Assembly: GCA_036558305.1 (NCBI GenBank)
Contig: DATBFX010000326.1
Span: forward strand, 1-25,548
DNA: 25,548 bases
DNA from: DATBFX01 sp036558305
GTDB taxonomy: Bacteria; Chloroflexota; Chloroflexia; Thermomicrobiales; UBA6265
Direction: 5' to 3'
The translations under genes and the position numbers were made by a program. This document shows, one piece after another, positions 1 through 7,526 of the stretch. How positions within the stretch are numbered: the first letter of the stretch is position 1; each line of letters starts with the position of its first letter. Under the pieces are notes generated by a model, which searched no databases, had not been told where the DNA came from, and saw only the letters and a list, made by a program, of their open reading frames with translations.

Positions 1-980
1 GCCGGCGTCTCGGTCGGCTCCTCCGTCGGAGTCGCCGACGGCTCCTCGGTCGCGGTGGCGGACGGTTCCGCGGTCGGTGTCTTTGTCGGTGCCGGCGTCG
101 CCGACGGAGCGGGTTCGGGCGTCGAGGTGTCGGTCTGCGCCGGAATCGGGGTCCGGGTCGGCTTCGGCGTGCCCGACGGAGCGGGCGTGTCGGTCGGCGC
201 CTCGGTCGACGTGGCCGTCGGCGGCGCGGTCTCCGTCGCGGTCGGCGCGGGCGTGTTCGTCTCGGTCGGGGACGGCTCGGTCGTCGCCGTCCGGGTCGGC
301 CGCGGCGTGTTGGTCGGCTCCGGCGTCGACGTTTCCGTCGGTGCCGGGGTGTCCGTCGGCAACGCCGTCGGCTGGGCGGTGTCGGTTGGCGTCGCCGTCG
401 GTGGCACCGTGACCTGGACGTTGACGATCGTCGCCGTCGCCGATGGGCGCGGCGTGTGGGTCGGGGTCGGGCTCGGCACCGCGGTCGGCGGCGTCTCGGT
501 CGCGGCGACGGCCGGGGACGCGGTTTGGGCGGCCTGGAGCGTGGCGGTGATGCTGGCCGCGCTGAACGTGCCCGGCGGATGCTCGTTGCCGTTGTCGCCG
601 ATCATGCGCACGAGGAGGACCGCCGCGACGGTCCCGAGCAGGATCAACAGCGTCGCCGCGGCCTGCATACCGCCGAGGCGGCCGCCGGCGGCGAGCGACA
701 GACTCGACCACCAGGGGCGACCGGCGGCGACGCGCTCGCGGACCTGGCGGCTGACGGTCGGGCTGGCGGGCAGGTGCGGTAAATCGCGCAGACCGCGCGC
801 CACCGTCTCCATCTGGTCGGCGAAGGCGCGGCAGGCGGGACAGGTCGCGAGGTGGGCGAGGAGCGACCGGTTGGCGGCGGGATCGAGCGGACCGTCGAGG
901 CGCGCCGAGATCAGCGCCTGGGCGGCGTCGTGCGTCAGGCGGCCCGGTGCGGGGGCGGGGTCCCGGCCGAGGGTACTCAC
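1..980 (-). CDS. Anti-sigma factor with zinc-finger domain and Thr/Pro-rich stalk (3' end outside window)
   Basis: Probable membrane-bound regulator of the ECF sigma factor encoded just upstream. The GTG start (978-980) overlaps the sigma stop codon as GTGA, with GGGGAG about 8 bases upstream, so the two are translationally coupled. In the visible ~326 residues an N-terminal ZAS-type zinc-finger motif H-x3-C-x2-C is at about His43, Cys47, Cys50, followed by a single membrane segment at about 107-127 (AATLLILLGTVAAVLLVRM). From about residue 165 to the window edge the chain is almost entirely Thr, Pro, Ala, Ser and Glu (units such as TPTDTP, PEPTNTP), typical of an extended extracytoplasmic stalk. 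The frame is open to base 1, so the C-terminus, which may carry a sensor or wall-binding domain, is not seen. The coding strand is the minus strand; the Gly/Val-rich plus-strand reading is an artefact of the Thr/Pro codons. Confidence 0.85.
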   Translation of the reverse strand, partial: MSTLGRDPAPAPGRLTHDAAQALISARLDGPLDPAANRSLLAHLATCPACRAFADQMETVARGLRDLPHLPASPTVSRQVRERVAAGRPWWSSLSLAAGGRLGGMQAAATLLILLGTVAAVLLVRMIGDNGNEHPPGTFSAASITATLQAAQTASPAVAATETPPTAVPSPTPTHTPRPSATATIVNVQVTVPPTATPTDTAQPTALPTDTPAPTETSTPEPTNTPRPTRTATTEPSPTETNTPAPTATETAPPTATSTEAPTDTPAPSGTPKPTRTPIPAQTDTSTPEPAPSATPAPTKTPTAEPSATATEEPSATPTEEPTETP

Positions 981-1630
981 CGCTCGTTCTCCCCGTCGTC
1001 GGTGACGCCCGCGAGGTCGGGATCGGCGGCGATCGGACCGCCGTAGGCGATGGCGAAGGCTTTGCGGGCGCGGAAGAGGCGCAGTTTGGCCGCGTTTTCG
1101 GTGATTTCGAGTGCCTGGGCCGTCTCCGCGAGCGAGAGACCCTGGTAGTGGCGGAGGAGGAGGGCGGCGGCGTAGTGCTGCGGGATCTTGGCGAGGGCCT
1201 GCTCGACGTCGTGCTTGCGGCCGATCGAACGCTCGACCGATTCGTCGGTGGCGTGGTCTTGATCGGAAAGGAACGGGATCCACTTGACCAGTTTGCGGCG
1301 GCGCAGGTGGGAGATGGCGGTGTTGGTGGCGATTCGGTAGAGCCAGGCTTTGAAGGCGAGGTCGGGACGAGTGCCGGGGAGGGCGCGGTAGGCCTTGATG
1401 AAGGCGTCCTGGGTCAAGTCCTCGGCGAGGGCGCGGTCGCCGACCATGCGGTGGATGTAGTTGAGGATGGCGGCGTGGTAGCGTTCGAAGAGTCGTTCGA
1501 AGGCGACCGAATCCCCGGCGCGGGCCCGCGCCACGAGGTCTCCGTCGTCAACCACGCCGCCGCTCCCCACCCGCGCGGGCGTCCCGAGTGCGCTCCCTGC
1601 GCTTCCATGCCACGTCAAGACCTGGTCCAT
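977..1630 (-). CDS. RNA polymerase sigma factor, ECF (sigma-70 family)
   Basis: Directs RNA polymerase to a regulon controlled with the following anti-sigma gene. About 217 residues from the ATG at 1630, chosen because GGAAGGGG lies 11 bases upstream; an in-frame start at 1705 would add 25 residues without a clear ribosome site. Region 2 is clear: FERLFERYHAAILNYIHRM followed by the D-x-x-Q-D-A-F core (LTQDAFIKAYRAL). Region 4 is LPQ-like 'IPQHYAAALLLRHYQGLSL' followed by the AETAQALEITENAAKLRLFRARK helix-turn-helix. A 45-residue linker with a basic patch (RRRKLVKW) separates them. The gene lies downstream of the YihY-like gene in the same orientation after a ~200-base gap that holds a purine-rich tract. 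Targets cannot be deduced from this window. Confidence 0.93.
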   Translation of the reverse strand: MDQVLTWHGSAGSALGTPARVGSGGVVDDGDLVARARAGDSVAFERLFERYHAAILNYIHRMVGDRALAEDLTQDAFIKAYRALPGTRPDLAFKAWLYRIATNTAISHLRRRKLVKWIPFLSDQDHATDESVERSIGRKHDVEQALAKIPQHYAAALLLRHYQGLSLAETAQALEITENAAKLRLFRARKAFAIAYGGPIAADPDLAGVTDDGENER

Positions 1631-1757
1631 GCCGGCGGCAGCCCCTTCCTTTCGGCACTTCAAACGCCCCACGTTTCCGCTTCGTTTCTCCTGGGACGCG
1701 GGCAAAAGGCCGAAAGGACAGAGGTACCGTCTTCATGAGGACCTCAGGATACCAAAA

Positions 1758-1835
1758 GGGGCCGGGAGGACGAGGTGGGAGGCGGGAGGCGGAAGGCGGA
1801 GGGAGGAGGGCGGAGGGCGGAAGGCGGGAGAGGGA
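1758..1835. repeat. G-rich purine tract (degenerate GGCGGAAGGCGGAGGG-type repeats)
   Basis: About 78 bases on the plus strand consist almost only of GGG/GGAGG/GGCGG runs separated by one to three bases. They lie immediately beyond the stop codon of the YihY-like gene and upstream of the sigma factor gene. The plus strand has many G-runs and could form G-quadruplexes; on the transcribed minus-strand message the tract is C/U-rich. It could be a slippage-prone spacer or affect transcription into the sigma operon. Confidence 0.5.
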
Positions 1836-1838
1836 TGG

Positions 1839-2885
1839 CTAGCGGTGGGCGGCGGAGGTCAAGCGGAATGCGTAGGGGCGGATTTTGAGGAGGGTTTTGG
1901 TGGTGGCGAGGATCAGGGCGACGAGGAAGGAAGCGAGGGCGCGGCGGAGGGCGCCGCCGGTCGCGGCGGGTGCCGGTTGTGGGGTGTACGTTCCACGTGG
2001 AACGCTTTGGACGGGGATAGGGGCGGTTGTGGTGGGAGCGGCGGCCCGGCGAAGCAGGACGGAGTTGAGTTCGGCGCCGATGAGGAGGATCAGGGCCATC
2101 AGGTCGAGCCAGAAGATGAAGGCGAGGACGCCGCCGAGTGCACCATAGGCGCCGCCGGCGTAACCGGCAAAGTGGGCGAAGTAGAAGCCGAGCCCGACGG
2201 TGGCGATGGCCCAGACGAGGACGGTGAGTACCGAACCCGGCGTCAGCCACGTGAAGGGGGCGTCGATGTTCGGCGCGGCCCAGTAGAGCGCGGAGACGGC
2301 GACGACGAGGATGACCGCGATCACGGGCCAGCGTACGATCGACCAGACCGTTTGCCAGGTTTGGCCGAGCCCGATCTTGTCGGTGAGGTCGGTCGCGAGC
2401 GCGGAGCCGGCGAGGAAAGCGGCGGAGGCGATGGTGAGGGCGAGGCCGAGGGCGATCGTCAGCCCGATCGCAACGGCGGTGCGTTTCGGCCAAGAACGGG
2501 TCTCCTCGACGTCGAAGGCGATGTTCAGGCCCTTCGTGATCGCCGCGACGGCGTTCTTGCCACCCCAGAGGGCGAGGATGGCGCCGACCGAGAGCAACCC
2601 GCTGCGCGACTCCTGAACGACGTGCTCGATCGGATCGCGGACGGCCTGCGCCTGGTTGGTGCCCATGTGGTCGAACAGCCAGGTCGTGATGCGCTGCATC
2701 GAGTCGGCGACGCCGGCGGAGCGAGCGACGAAACCGGAGAGTGCCGTCAAGAAGATGAGGAGGGGGACGATCGAGAAGAGGAGGTTGTAGGCCGCCTCGG
2801 CGGCGCGCCCCTGGAGATCGTCTTCTCGGAAGTCCTGGAATGTCTGTTTGGCGGTCGAGACGACGTCGACCCCGGCGATCTTCAC
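1839..2885 (-). CDS. YihY/BrkB (UPF0761) family integral membrane protein, copy 1
   Basis: Inner-membrane protein of the YihY/virulence factor BrkB family, whose biochemical role is unsettled (often mislabelled ribonuclease BN). I start it at the GTG 2883-2885 because AAGGAG lies 8 bases upstream; the frame stays open much further but without a start signal. 348 residues. The family landmarks are visible: an N-terminal amphipathic stretch (KQTFQDFREDD), the A-A-x-Y-x-L-L-F-S-I-x-P-L-L first membrane helix, about six membrane helices in all, a WGGKNAVAAITKGLN stretch between helices, and 'Y.APN' (YWAAPN) before the last helices. The C-terminal ~50 residues after LLRR are Pro/Thr/Ala-rich and probably cytoplasmic. 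Probably transcribed from the divergent region 2886-3127. Confidence 0.88.
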   Translation of the reverse strand: MKIAGVDVVSTAKQTFQDFREDDLQGRAAEAAYNLLFSIVPLLIFLTALSGFVARSAGVADSMQRITTWLFDHMGTNQAQAVRDPIEHVVQESRSGLLSVGAILALWGGKNAVAAITKGLNIAFDVEETRSWPKRTAVAIGLTIALGLALTIASAAFLAGSALATDLTDKIGLGQTWQTVWSIVRWPVIAVILVVAVSALYWAAPNIDAPFTWLTPGSVLTVLVWAIATVGLGFYFAHFAGYAGGAYGALGGVLAFIFWLDLMALILLIGAELNSVLLRRAAAPTTTAPIPVQSVPRGTYTPQPAPAATGGALRRALASFLVALILATTKTLLKIRPYAFRLTSAAHR

Positions 2886-3127
2886 GGTCCTGTGCTCCTT
2901 GGGTGGGCGGGAGGCGACGCATTTGCCGGCCGGGCGAACCCATGCTGGCGACTGCCGGTAGAACGCAAACTCCGTACCATTGCCAGGCAAGTAGTTGACA
3001 TAAAAACAAATGGACCACGGCGATGCCATCGGTGCTACGGTTGGGACGCAGCGAGCGTTTCCCCGGTGGCGAGCTGTTCGTCGCACGCGGCTTGCCGGCT
3101 TCGGAGTAGGGAAGGACGACGGGCGAG
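2886..3127. promoter_or_regulatory. Divergent intergenic region (YihY-like gene / archease-like gene)
   Basis: 242 bases between two outward-facing starts. It is locally AT-richer than its surroundings at 2990-3010. A TTGACA hexamer sits at 2995-3000 on the plus strand, but no convincing -10 follows at 16-18 bases, so I do not call a promoter. A perfect 11-base palindrome TTGCCAGGCAA lies at 2980-2990 and could be an operator. Confidence 0.3.
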
Positions 3128-3583
3128 ATGACGGAACACCGCCGCGGCGAATCGGGCGAGGTCGTCGCCATCGGTCCCTGGCAGGACGGGCGAGCCGTGG
3201 TGACCGCAACCGGTCCGACGACCGTCGCGGTCATGGCCGCGGCGCTCACCGGCGTCCTCGCCGTTTACCGCGGCGAACCCCCGAACGCGGAGACCGATGA
3301 GGCGACCACCGCGCTCCCGCTGCGCGCCGAAGCGGTCGATCTGGCCAGCCTCCTGTCCGCGCTCGCCACGGCACTGCTCGACGAGATCGACCACGACGCC
3401 TACGACGTGCGGGCCGTCCAGTTCGACGGATTGGTGCGGACCGACGAGGGGCTGACGGGGTGGGGCTACGCGCTGGCGGTGCCGGGCGGAGTCGATCGGA
3501 CCCCGTGCACGGTCGAGGAGACCGCGGTCACCGCCGAGGCCGGTACGGTGACGTTGCGGGCAACCGTGCGACGGGAGCGGTGA
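3128..3583 (+). CDS. Small archease-like protein (weak assignment)
   Basis: 151-residue soluble protein with no signal peptide or membrane segment. The order of elements resembles archease: a short strand and helix (VVTATGPTTVAVMAAALTGVL, about 24-44), then Leu-rich 'AEAVDLASLLSALATALLDEIDHD' (about 66-90) matching the family pattern of acidic residue, D-L, LL, helix, followed by a strand 'RAVQFDGL'. Archease activates the RNA ligase RtcB, and metal-binding Asp residues near the N-terminus (DHTAD) are expected, but no such motif is seen here. If it belongs to the family it has diverged, and no rtcB is in the window. The start has only a weak purine-rich ribosome site (GGAAGGACGACGGGCGAG). Alternative: an unrelated alpha/beta protein. 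Confidence 0.6.
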   Translation: MTEHRRGESGEVVAIGPWQDGRAVVTATGPTTVAVMAAALTGVLAVYRGEPPNAETDEATTALPLRAEAVDLASLLSALATALLDEIDHDAYDVRAVQFDGLVRTDEGLTGWGYALAVPGGVDRTPCTVEETAVTAEAGTVTLRATVRRER

Positions 3584-3596
3584 AGCCGGGCTCGGG

Positions 3597-3860
3597 CTAT
3601 TCCGCGTCGGTCCCCGCCGCCGGTGCCTCCAGGTCCTGGATCACGAGGAGGGCCTGGGGGAGTTGGGACTTGAGCACGTGGAGCTCGTGCTCGAAGGTGA
3701 AGGCGGAACCCCAGGCGCCGAGACCGGGCCCGAGCGGTTTGACCATCACCTCGATGCCGTTGCGGCGAAGCGTCTCCGCCCACATCTGGGCCAGCGGTTC
3801 GTTCGGCACGGTCGCGAGGTAGACGACGGGATCGTCGCGTCGGGCTTCTTGCGTTTCCAT
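3597..3860 (-). CDS. DUF2007-like small protein (putative signal-transducing protein)
   Basis: 87-residue soluble protein. The pattern 'VVYLATVPNEPLAQMWAETL' then 'RRNGIEVMVKPLG', then a strand ending in a hydrophobic helix 'LKSQLPQALLVIQDLE', matches the small beta-alpha-beta domain of DUF2007 proteins, in which a first strand leads to a helix described by 'xxNEaeAxlaxxLLexxGI'. Function in the family is unknown. Start fixed by GGAG about 9 bases upstream of the ATG; an extended -10 on the minus strand at 3909-3914 would give a ~40-base leader. It faces away from the topoisomerase gene. Confidence 0.65.
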   Translation of the reverse strand: METQEARRDDPVVYLATVPNEPLAQMWAETLRRNGIEVMVKPLGPGLGAWGSAFTFEHELHVLKSQLPQALLVIQDLEAPAAGTDAE

Positions 3861-3908
3861 CGTCTCACTCCACCCCGGTGGACTGCGGCCGGCTGCCGAC
3901 GATGGGGC

Positions 3909-3914
3909 ATTGTA
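3909..3914 (-). promoter_or_regulatory. Extended -10 element upstream of the DUF2007-like gene
   Basis: On the minus strand the sequence reads TGCTACAAT, an extended -10 (TG-N-TACAAT, five of six consensus bases). No good -35 is seen at the usual spacing, as allowed for extended -10 promoters. A start near 3902 would leave about 41 bases before the ATG at 3860. Confidence 0.4.
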
Positions 3915-4054
3915 GCAACGGCTCCCCTCGGAGCGGCGTCATGGGAGAGCCCGGCCCTGGCATGCGCCGTGCTTCATGTCTGCATCGAAACGGCGCTCGC
4001 GCCGCACGACTCCTCGGTGCCCCGGCGCCAAAACGCGGAGGACGTTGGACCACC

Positions 4055-5173
4055 ATGACATCCGTTGCCACGGCAATGCCGTCGAGACCGGACCGCGCCG
4101 CCGGGCCGTCCGGTCGGCACGAGGAGCACCGCAATCGCTGTCTCCACGCCGGTCCGAACGATGCGGCGCGGGCGGCCGGTTTGCGCCACGTCTCGGACCG
4201 TGGCTCCGGCATCCGGCGGCGGCACGCCGGGAAGCGGTTCGGCTACCTCGACGTCGACGGCAGGCCGATTCGCGATGCGCGGGTGTTGGACCGGATCGAG
4301 GGCCTGGCCATACCGCCCGCCTGGACCGACGTCTGGATCTGCCCGTCGCCGCGCGGGCACATCCAGGCGACCGGACGCGATGCGAAGGGCCGCAAGCAGT
4401 ACCGCTACCACCCGCGCTGGCGGGAGGTGCGGGACGAGACGAAGTACGGTCGCTTGCGCGCCTTCGGCGAGGCATTGCCGCGGTTGCGGCGGCGGGTGGA
4501 CGAGGACCTGGCGCGGTCCGGTTTGTCGCGGGAGAAGGTGCTGGCGTCCGTCGTCCGGCTGCTGGAGACGACGTTGATCCGGGTCGGCAACGAGGAGTAC
4601 GCCCGCCACAACGAGTCGTACGGATTGACGACCTTGCGCGACGACCACGTCGATGTCGCGGGTGCGGACGTCACGTTCACGTTTCGCGGCAAGAGCGGGA
4701 AGGAGCACACGGTCGGCGTGCACGACCGCAAGCTGGCGGCGATCGTCAAACGGTGCCGCGATCTGCCCGGTCAGGAGTTGTTCCAATACGAGGACACCGA
4801 AGGCGGGCAGCATGTCGTCGGATCGGCCGACGTCAACGCCTATCTGCACGAAGTGATGGGCGAGGAGTTCACGGCCAAAGATTTTCGGACGTGGGCCGGT
4901 ACCGTGCTGGCGGCGGCGGAGTTGGTCCGCCTCGGTCCGGCCGACTCGGAGACGGCGGCACGCCACAACGTCGTCGCCGCGATCGAAACCGTCGCCGAAC
5001 GCCTCGGCAACACCCCGGCGATCTGCCGCCGCTGCTACGTCCATCCCGTGGTGATCGAGACCTATCTCGATGGGGAATTGCACAACGTCGCGGCGCGCCC
5101 CGCGTCCGACCGGAAGGATGGCGAAGCACTGGTCATGTCGCTGCTGAAACACGCGGAGAGCGACGGGAACTGA
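4055..5173 (+). CDS. DNA topoisomerase IB (eukaryotic/poxvirus-like type)
   Basis: Relaxes supercoiled DNA by a transient 3'-phosphotyrosyl link. 372 residues from the ATG at 4055, chosen because GCGGAGGA lies 12 bases upstream; the open frame extends further without a signal. The N-terminal domain has the G-K-R-F-G-Y-L-D-x-D-G-R stretch and 'IPPAWTDVWICPSPRGHIQA', followed by the hallmark 'DAKGRKQYRYHPRWR' with catalytic-site Lys and Arg, and 'RVGNEEYARHNESYGLTTL' with the second conserved Arg. The C-terminal catalytic domain has 'KDFRTWAGT' and ends in the nucleophile context 'ICRRCYVHP', the tyrosine being residue 328 (codon 5036-5038). All parts of an active enzyme are present. Nothing in the neighbourhood indicates a special role. 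Confidence 0.95.
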   Translation: MTSVATAMPSRPDRAAGPSGRHEEHRNRCLHAGPNDAARAAGLRHVSDRGSGIRRRHAGKRFGYLDVDGRPIRDARVLDRIEGLAIPPAWTDVWICPSPRGHIQATGRDAKGRKQYRYHPRWREVRDETKYGRLRAFGEALPRLRRRVDEDLARSGLSREKVLASVVRLLETTLIRVGNEEYARHNESYGLTTLRDDHVDVAGADVTFTFRGKSGKEHTVGVHDRKLAAIVKRCRDLPGQELFQYEDTEGGQHVVGSADVNAYLHEVMGEEFTAKDFRTWAGTVLAAAELVRLGPADSETAARHNVVAAIETVAERLGNTPAICRRCYVHPVVIETYLDGELHNVAARPASDRKDGEALVMSLLKHAESDGN

Positions 5174-5261
5174 TCTGGGCCTTGATCGATGCCGAATGAT
5201 TGATCGGTGCCGAAAGATCCATCCAGTCGTGGTTTGCAGAGAAGTTGGTCCTCGCGGTGCC

Positions 5262-5350
5262 GTAGGGGCGGACCGGGTGCCCCTTGGGCGCTGTCCGCCC
5301 TCGTGCGTGAGCGCACTCGTGGCCGGGCGGACACGGCGGTCCGCCCCTAC
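5262..5350. repeat. Palindromic interspersed repeat (REP/MITE-like), 89 bp
   Basis: The ends form a perfect 12-base inverted repeat, GTAGGGGCGGAC (5262-5273) with GTCCGCCCCTAC (5339-5350). Inside it a second perfect 9-base pair, TGTCCGCCC (5292-5300) with GGGCGGACA (5325-5333), encloses a small hairpin GTGCG-TGAG-CGCAC (5303-5316). The whole element can fold into one long interrupted hairpin, has no coding capacity, and sits in a gene-free gap after the topoisomerase stop. This is the design of REP/MITE-type repeats. Copy number cannot be judged from one window. Confidence 0.7.
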
Positions 5351-5422
5351 AAACGACATGGCAGGACTCCTCCGCAATGCACCGCACTGCGTGATCGGGT
5401 GCTCAGCTGCGCCCCGCCTGGT

Positions 5423-5449
5423 TTGACACGACCGTGACACGGACGTGTC
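5423..5449 (+). promoter_or_regulatory. TTGACA element with overlapping palindrome, upstream of DUF998 gene
   Basis: A consensus TTGACA at 5423-5428 is followed by the interrupted palindrome GACACG-GA-CGTGTC (5436-5449), with perfect 6-base arms. A weak -10-like GGTTACGGT lies slightly too far away. The palindrome would fall in the promoter spacer, a usual place for a dimeric repressor such as TetR type. The leader to the ATG at 5589 would be about 130 bases. Confidence 0.35.
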
Positions 5450-5588
5450 GGGGTTACGGTCGTGGCTGTGACGCCCGTCCGGTTACCGTAGGTTGCAGCG
5501 GAGAGGACGGCGGTGCCTCACGTGGCAACTCCGCCACCATGGGTGCGCCGCCTGAGACCCCCCTTCGCGTCCAGAAGGGAGGCGACCG

Positions 5589-6284
5589 ATGTGGCGAAAG
5601 GTGCTGCTCGGCTGCGGACTTGTCTCATCGGTGCTGTATGTGGCCACCGACGTTCTCGGGGCGCTGCGGTATCCGGGCTACCGTTACAGAGACCAGTGGT
5701 TCAGCGAGTTGACGGCGCAGGGGGCTCCGACACGAACCCTCATGGTGGCGCTGAACGGCATCCCGTATACGGTGCTGGTGACGGCGTTCGGGGTGGGCGT
5801 CGGGTCGGCGGCGCGCCGGCAACGGTCGGCGCGCACCACCGGGGCGCTGCTGATCGGCTACGCGGTCTTCGGCGTGGCGGGGGGAGTGGCTTTCCCGATG
5901 AAGCCGCGCGAGGCGCTGGCGGCGGGCGAGGGTACGCTGCGCAATACCATGCACATCCCGGCGACGGCGGCGATGTCGCTCAGCCTGGTGCTGGCGATGG
6001 GCGTCGGGGCCACGTTGCTCGGGAAGCGATTCCGGTCCTACTCCTACGGGACGATTCTCACGGTCCTCGCGTTTGGCGCGTTGACCAGTCTGCAGGCCGG
6101 CCGGATCGAGGCCGGTGAGCCGACACCGTGGGCGGGTATCGAGGAGCGCGTCAACATCTACGCCACCATGCTCTGGCTGGCGGTGCTGGCGATCGCCCTG
6201 TCGCGCGCCGAAGGAATCATCGTGCGACGACGGTCGGAGAAACCGTCGGCGACCGCACGAACGGTGCAGGCACTGGCCCGGTGA
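5589..6284 (+). CDS. DUF998 family integral membrane protein
   Basis: 231-residue membrane protein with about six hydrophobic segments, beginning 'VLLGCGLVSSVLYVATDVL'. It carries the DUF998 landmarks: a short loop with 'QWFSELTAQGAPTR' after the first helix, a central 'IGYAVFGVAGGVAFPM', a helix with 'MHIPATAAMSLSLVLAMG', and 'GIEERVNIYATMLWLAVLAIALSR' at the last helix. The family has no established function. The start is supported by GGGAGG 8 bases upstream. The Arg/Ser-rich C-terminal tail is predicted cytoplasmic. It converges on the second YihY-like gene with a gap of 33 bases. Confidence 0.87.
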   Translation: MWRKVLLGCGLVSSVLYVATDVLGALRYPGYRYRDQWFSELTAQGAPTRTLMVALNGIPYTVLVTAFGVGVGSAARRQRSARTTGALLIGYAVFGVAGGVAFPMKPREALAAGEGTLRNTMHIPATAAMSLSLVLAMGVGATLLGKRFRSYSYGTILTVLAFGALTSLQAGRIEAGEPTPWAGIEERVNIYATMLWLAVLAIALSRAEGIIVRRRSEKPSATARTVQALAR

Positions 6285-6317
6285 GACGATGTGACCAGGC
6301 GGGTATCCACGCACCAC

Positions 6318-7391
6318 TTACGCCTCGCGGCCGTCGTCGCAGAAAAGGCGCTTTCGGGGATTGCGGGCGAGGTCGGCCCGCCGCCGCGTGTCGTAGGGGA
6401 GACCGACGACGGCGTTGACGACGGTGCCGAGCATGAAGGCGACACCGGTCAGGTAGAAGAGCCAGAGCAAGACGACCAGACTGCCGAACAGTCCGTAGGG
6501 ATCGCCGGGGTTCGTAATCGTGAGCAAGGCGCTGAACCCCTTGAGGATGAGCAACCACAAGACCGTCGCGACGGCGGTCCCCGGCAGCAACCAGACGAAT
6601 TCGAGGTCGAGGTTGGGTCCGATCCGGTACAGCGTCAGCAACGCGGTGGCGGTGAAGCCGAGGATCAGGGCCCAGCGGAGCACGCCCAAGAACGTCTCGG
6701 TTTCGCCGCCACCCAGCAAAGTCGCCAACCGGCGGCCGATCGCCTCGCCGTAGACGAAGAGGACGGCGGCGAAGACGATCAGGACCACGATCACCAACGC
6801 CAGGAGCGCGTTGATGAGCCGGCGGATCAGAAACGACCGGGCCGGGCGGACGCCGTAGGCACGGGAACAGGCGCCGACGAGCGTCCCCACCGCGCCGGAG
6901 GCGCCCCAGACGGCGAGCAGGATCGCCACCACCGCCCCGATCGAGGCGGAACTCGCGTCTGCCTGCGAAATCGCGCGATCGACCAACTCCCGCAGCAAAT
7001 CCTGGAGGATCGCCGGGGCCGAGTTATCGACGACGTCCCGCAGCGTGTCCGCCACCGGGACATGGAAGAAGTGCTCGACGAGTGCGGCCAGCGACATGAC
7101 GAGGACGAGCAAGGGAAAGGTCGCGAAGAAGAGGCTGTAGGCGAACTGCGTGGCAAGACCGGTGACGCCGGTGCGGAAGAAGGCGTGCCAGAGTTCGGTG
7201 AGGAGGACGCGCGGGTTCAGCGATTTCGCGATGGCCGGATCGGTGCGATCCAGGTCGGACGTGTTCGGCGATCCGGCCGGGATGGGGGCGGGCTCGGGAA
7301 CGGTCTGGGGTACCACCGCGTCGGGCAGTTGCGGCGACTCGCTCGATTCCGGTTCGGATGTCCGGCCGCGTGTCGGGCGTAACCGATGCAT
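6318..7391 (-). CDS. YihY/BrkB family integral membrane protein, copy 2
   Basis: 357 residues, start ATG 7391 with AAGGGG 5 bases upstream. The first ~55 residues are Pro/Ser/Asp-rich and probably disordered. Then follow an amphipathic helix 'LLTELWHAFFRTGV', the first membrane helix 'FAYSLFFATFPLLVLVMSLA', a loop, and helices including 'ASIGAVVAILLAVWGASGAVGTL', 'LINALLALVIVVLIVFAAVLFV' and 'WALILGFTATALLTLYRIGPN', with the family 'Y-R-x-x-P-N' motif before the last helices. It ends in a basic tail. It is paralogous to the protein at 1839-2885 but clearly diverged. Function in the family is uncertain. Confidence 0.88.
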   Translation of the reverse strand: MHRLRPTRGRTSEPESSESPQLPDAVVPQTVPEPAPIPAGSPNTSDLDRTDPAIAKSLNPRVLLTELWHAFFRTGVTGLATQFAYSLFFATFPLLVLVMSLAALVEHFFHVPVADTLRDVVDNSAPAILQDLLRELVDRAISQADASSASIGAVVAILLAVWGASGAVGTLVGACSRAYGVRPARSFLIRRLINALLALVIVVLIVFAAVLFVYGEAIGRRLATLLGGGETETFLGVLRWALILGFTATALLTLYRIGPNLDLEFVWLLPGTAVATVLWLLILKGFSALLTITNPGDPYGLFGSLVVLLWLFYLTGVAFMLGTVVNAVVGLPYDTRRRADLARNPRKRLFCDDGREA

Positions 7392-7526
7392 TGATTCCCC
7401 TTGGCAGAATCCTACCCGCCCCGTATGCTACTGGCATGACCGCGCCGCCGTCACCGGGCGAGCGGCGCGAATGGGTACGAGATGCGACGAGACGAACGCG
7501 ACGAATTGACCATCCTGATGCTCGAT

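Noticed and set aside
55..1005. Long plus-strand frame rich in Gly and Val
   Set aside because: It is the reverse of the Thr/Pro-coding anti-sigma gene; the minus strand carries the zinc finger, membrane helix and sigma coupling.
1866..1880. GTAGGGGCGGA match to the end of the 5262-5350 repeat
   Set aside because: Only 11 bases, inside the C-terminal codons of the YihY gene, and without the matching opposite end.
2995..3000. TTGACA as promoter of the archease-like gene
   Set aside because: No -10 with more than chance agreement at 16-18 bases.
1629..3131. 500-codon plus-strand frame over the first YihY gene
   Set aside because: Gly/Glu/Asp-rich shadow with no recognisable domain.
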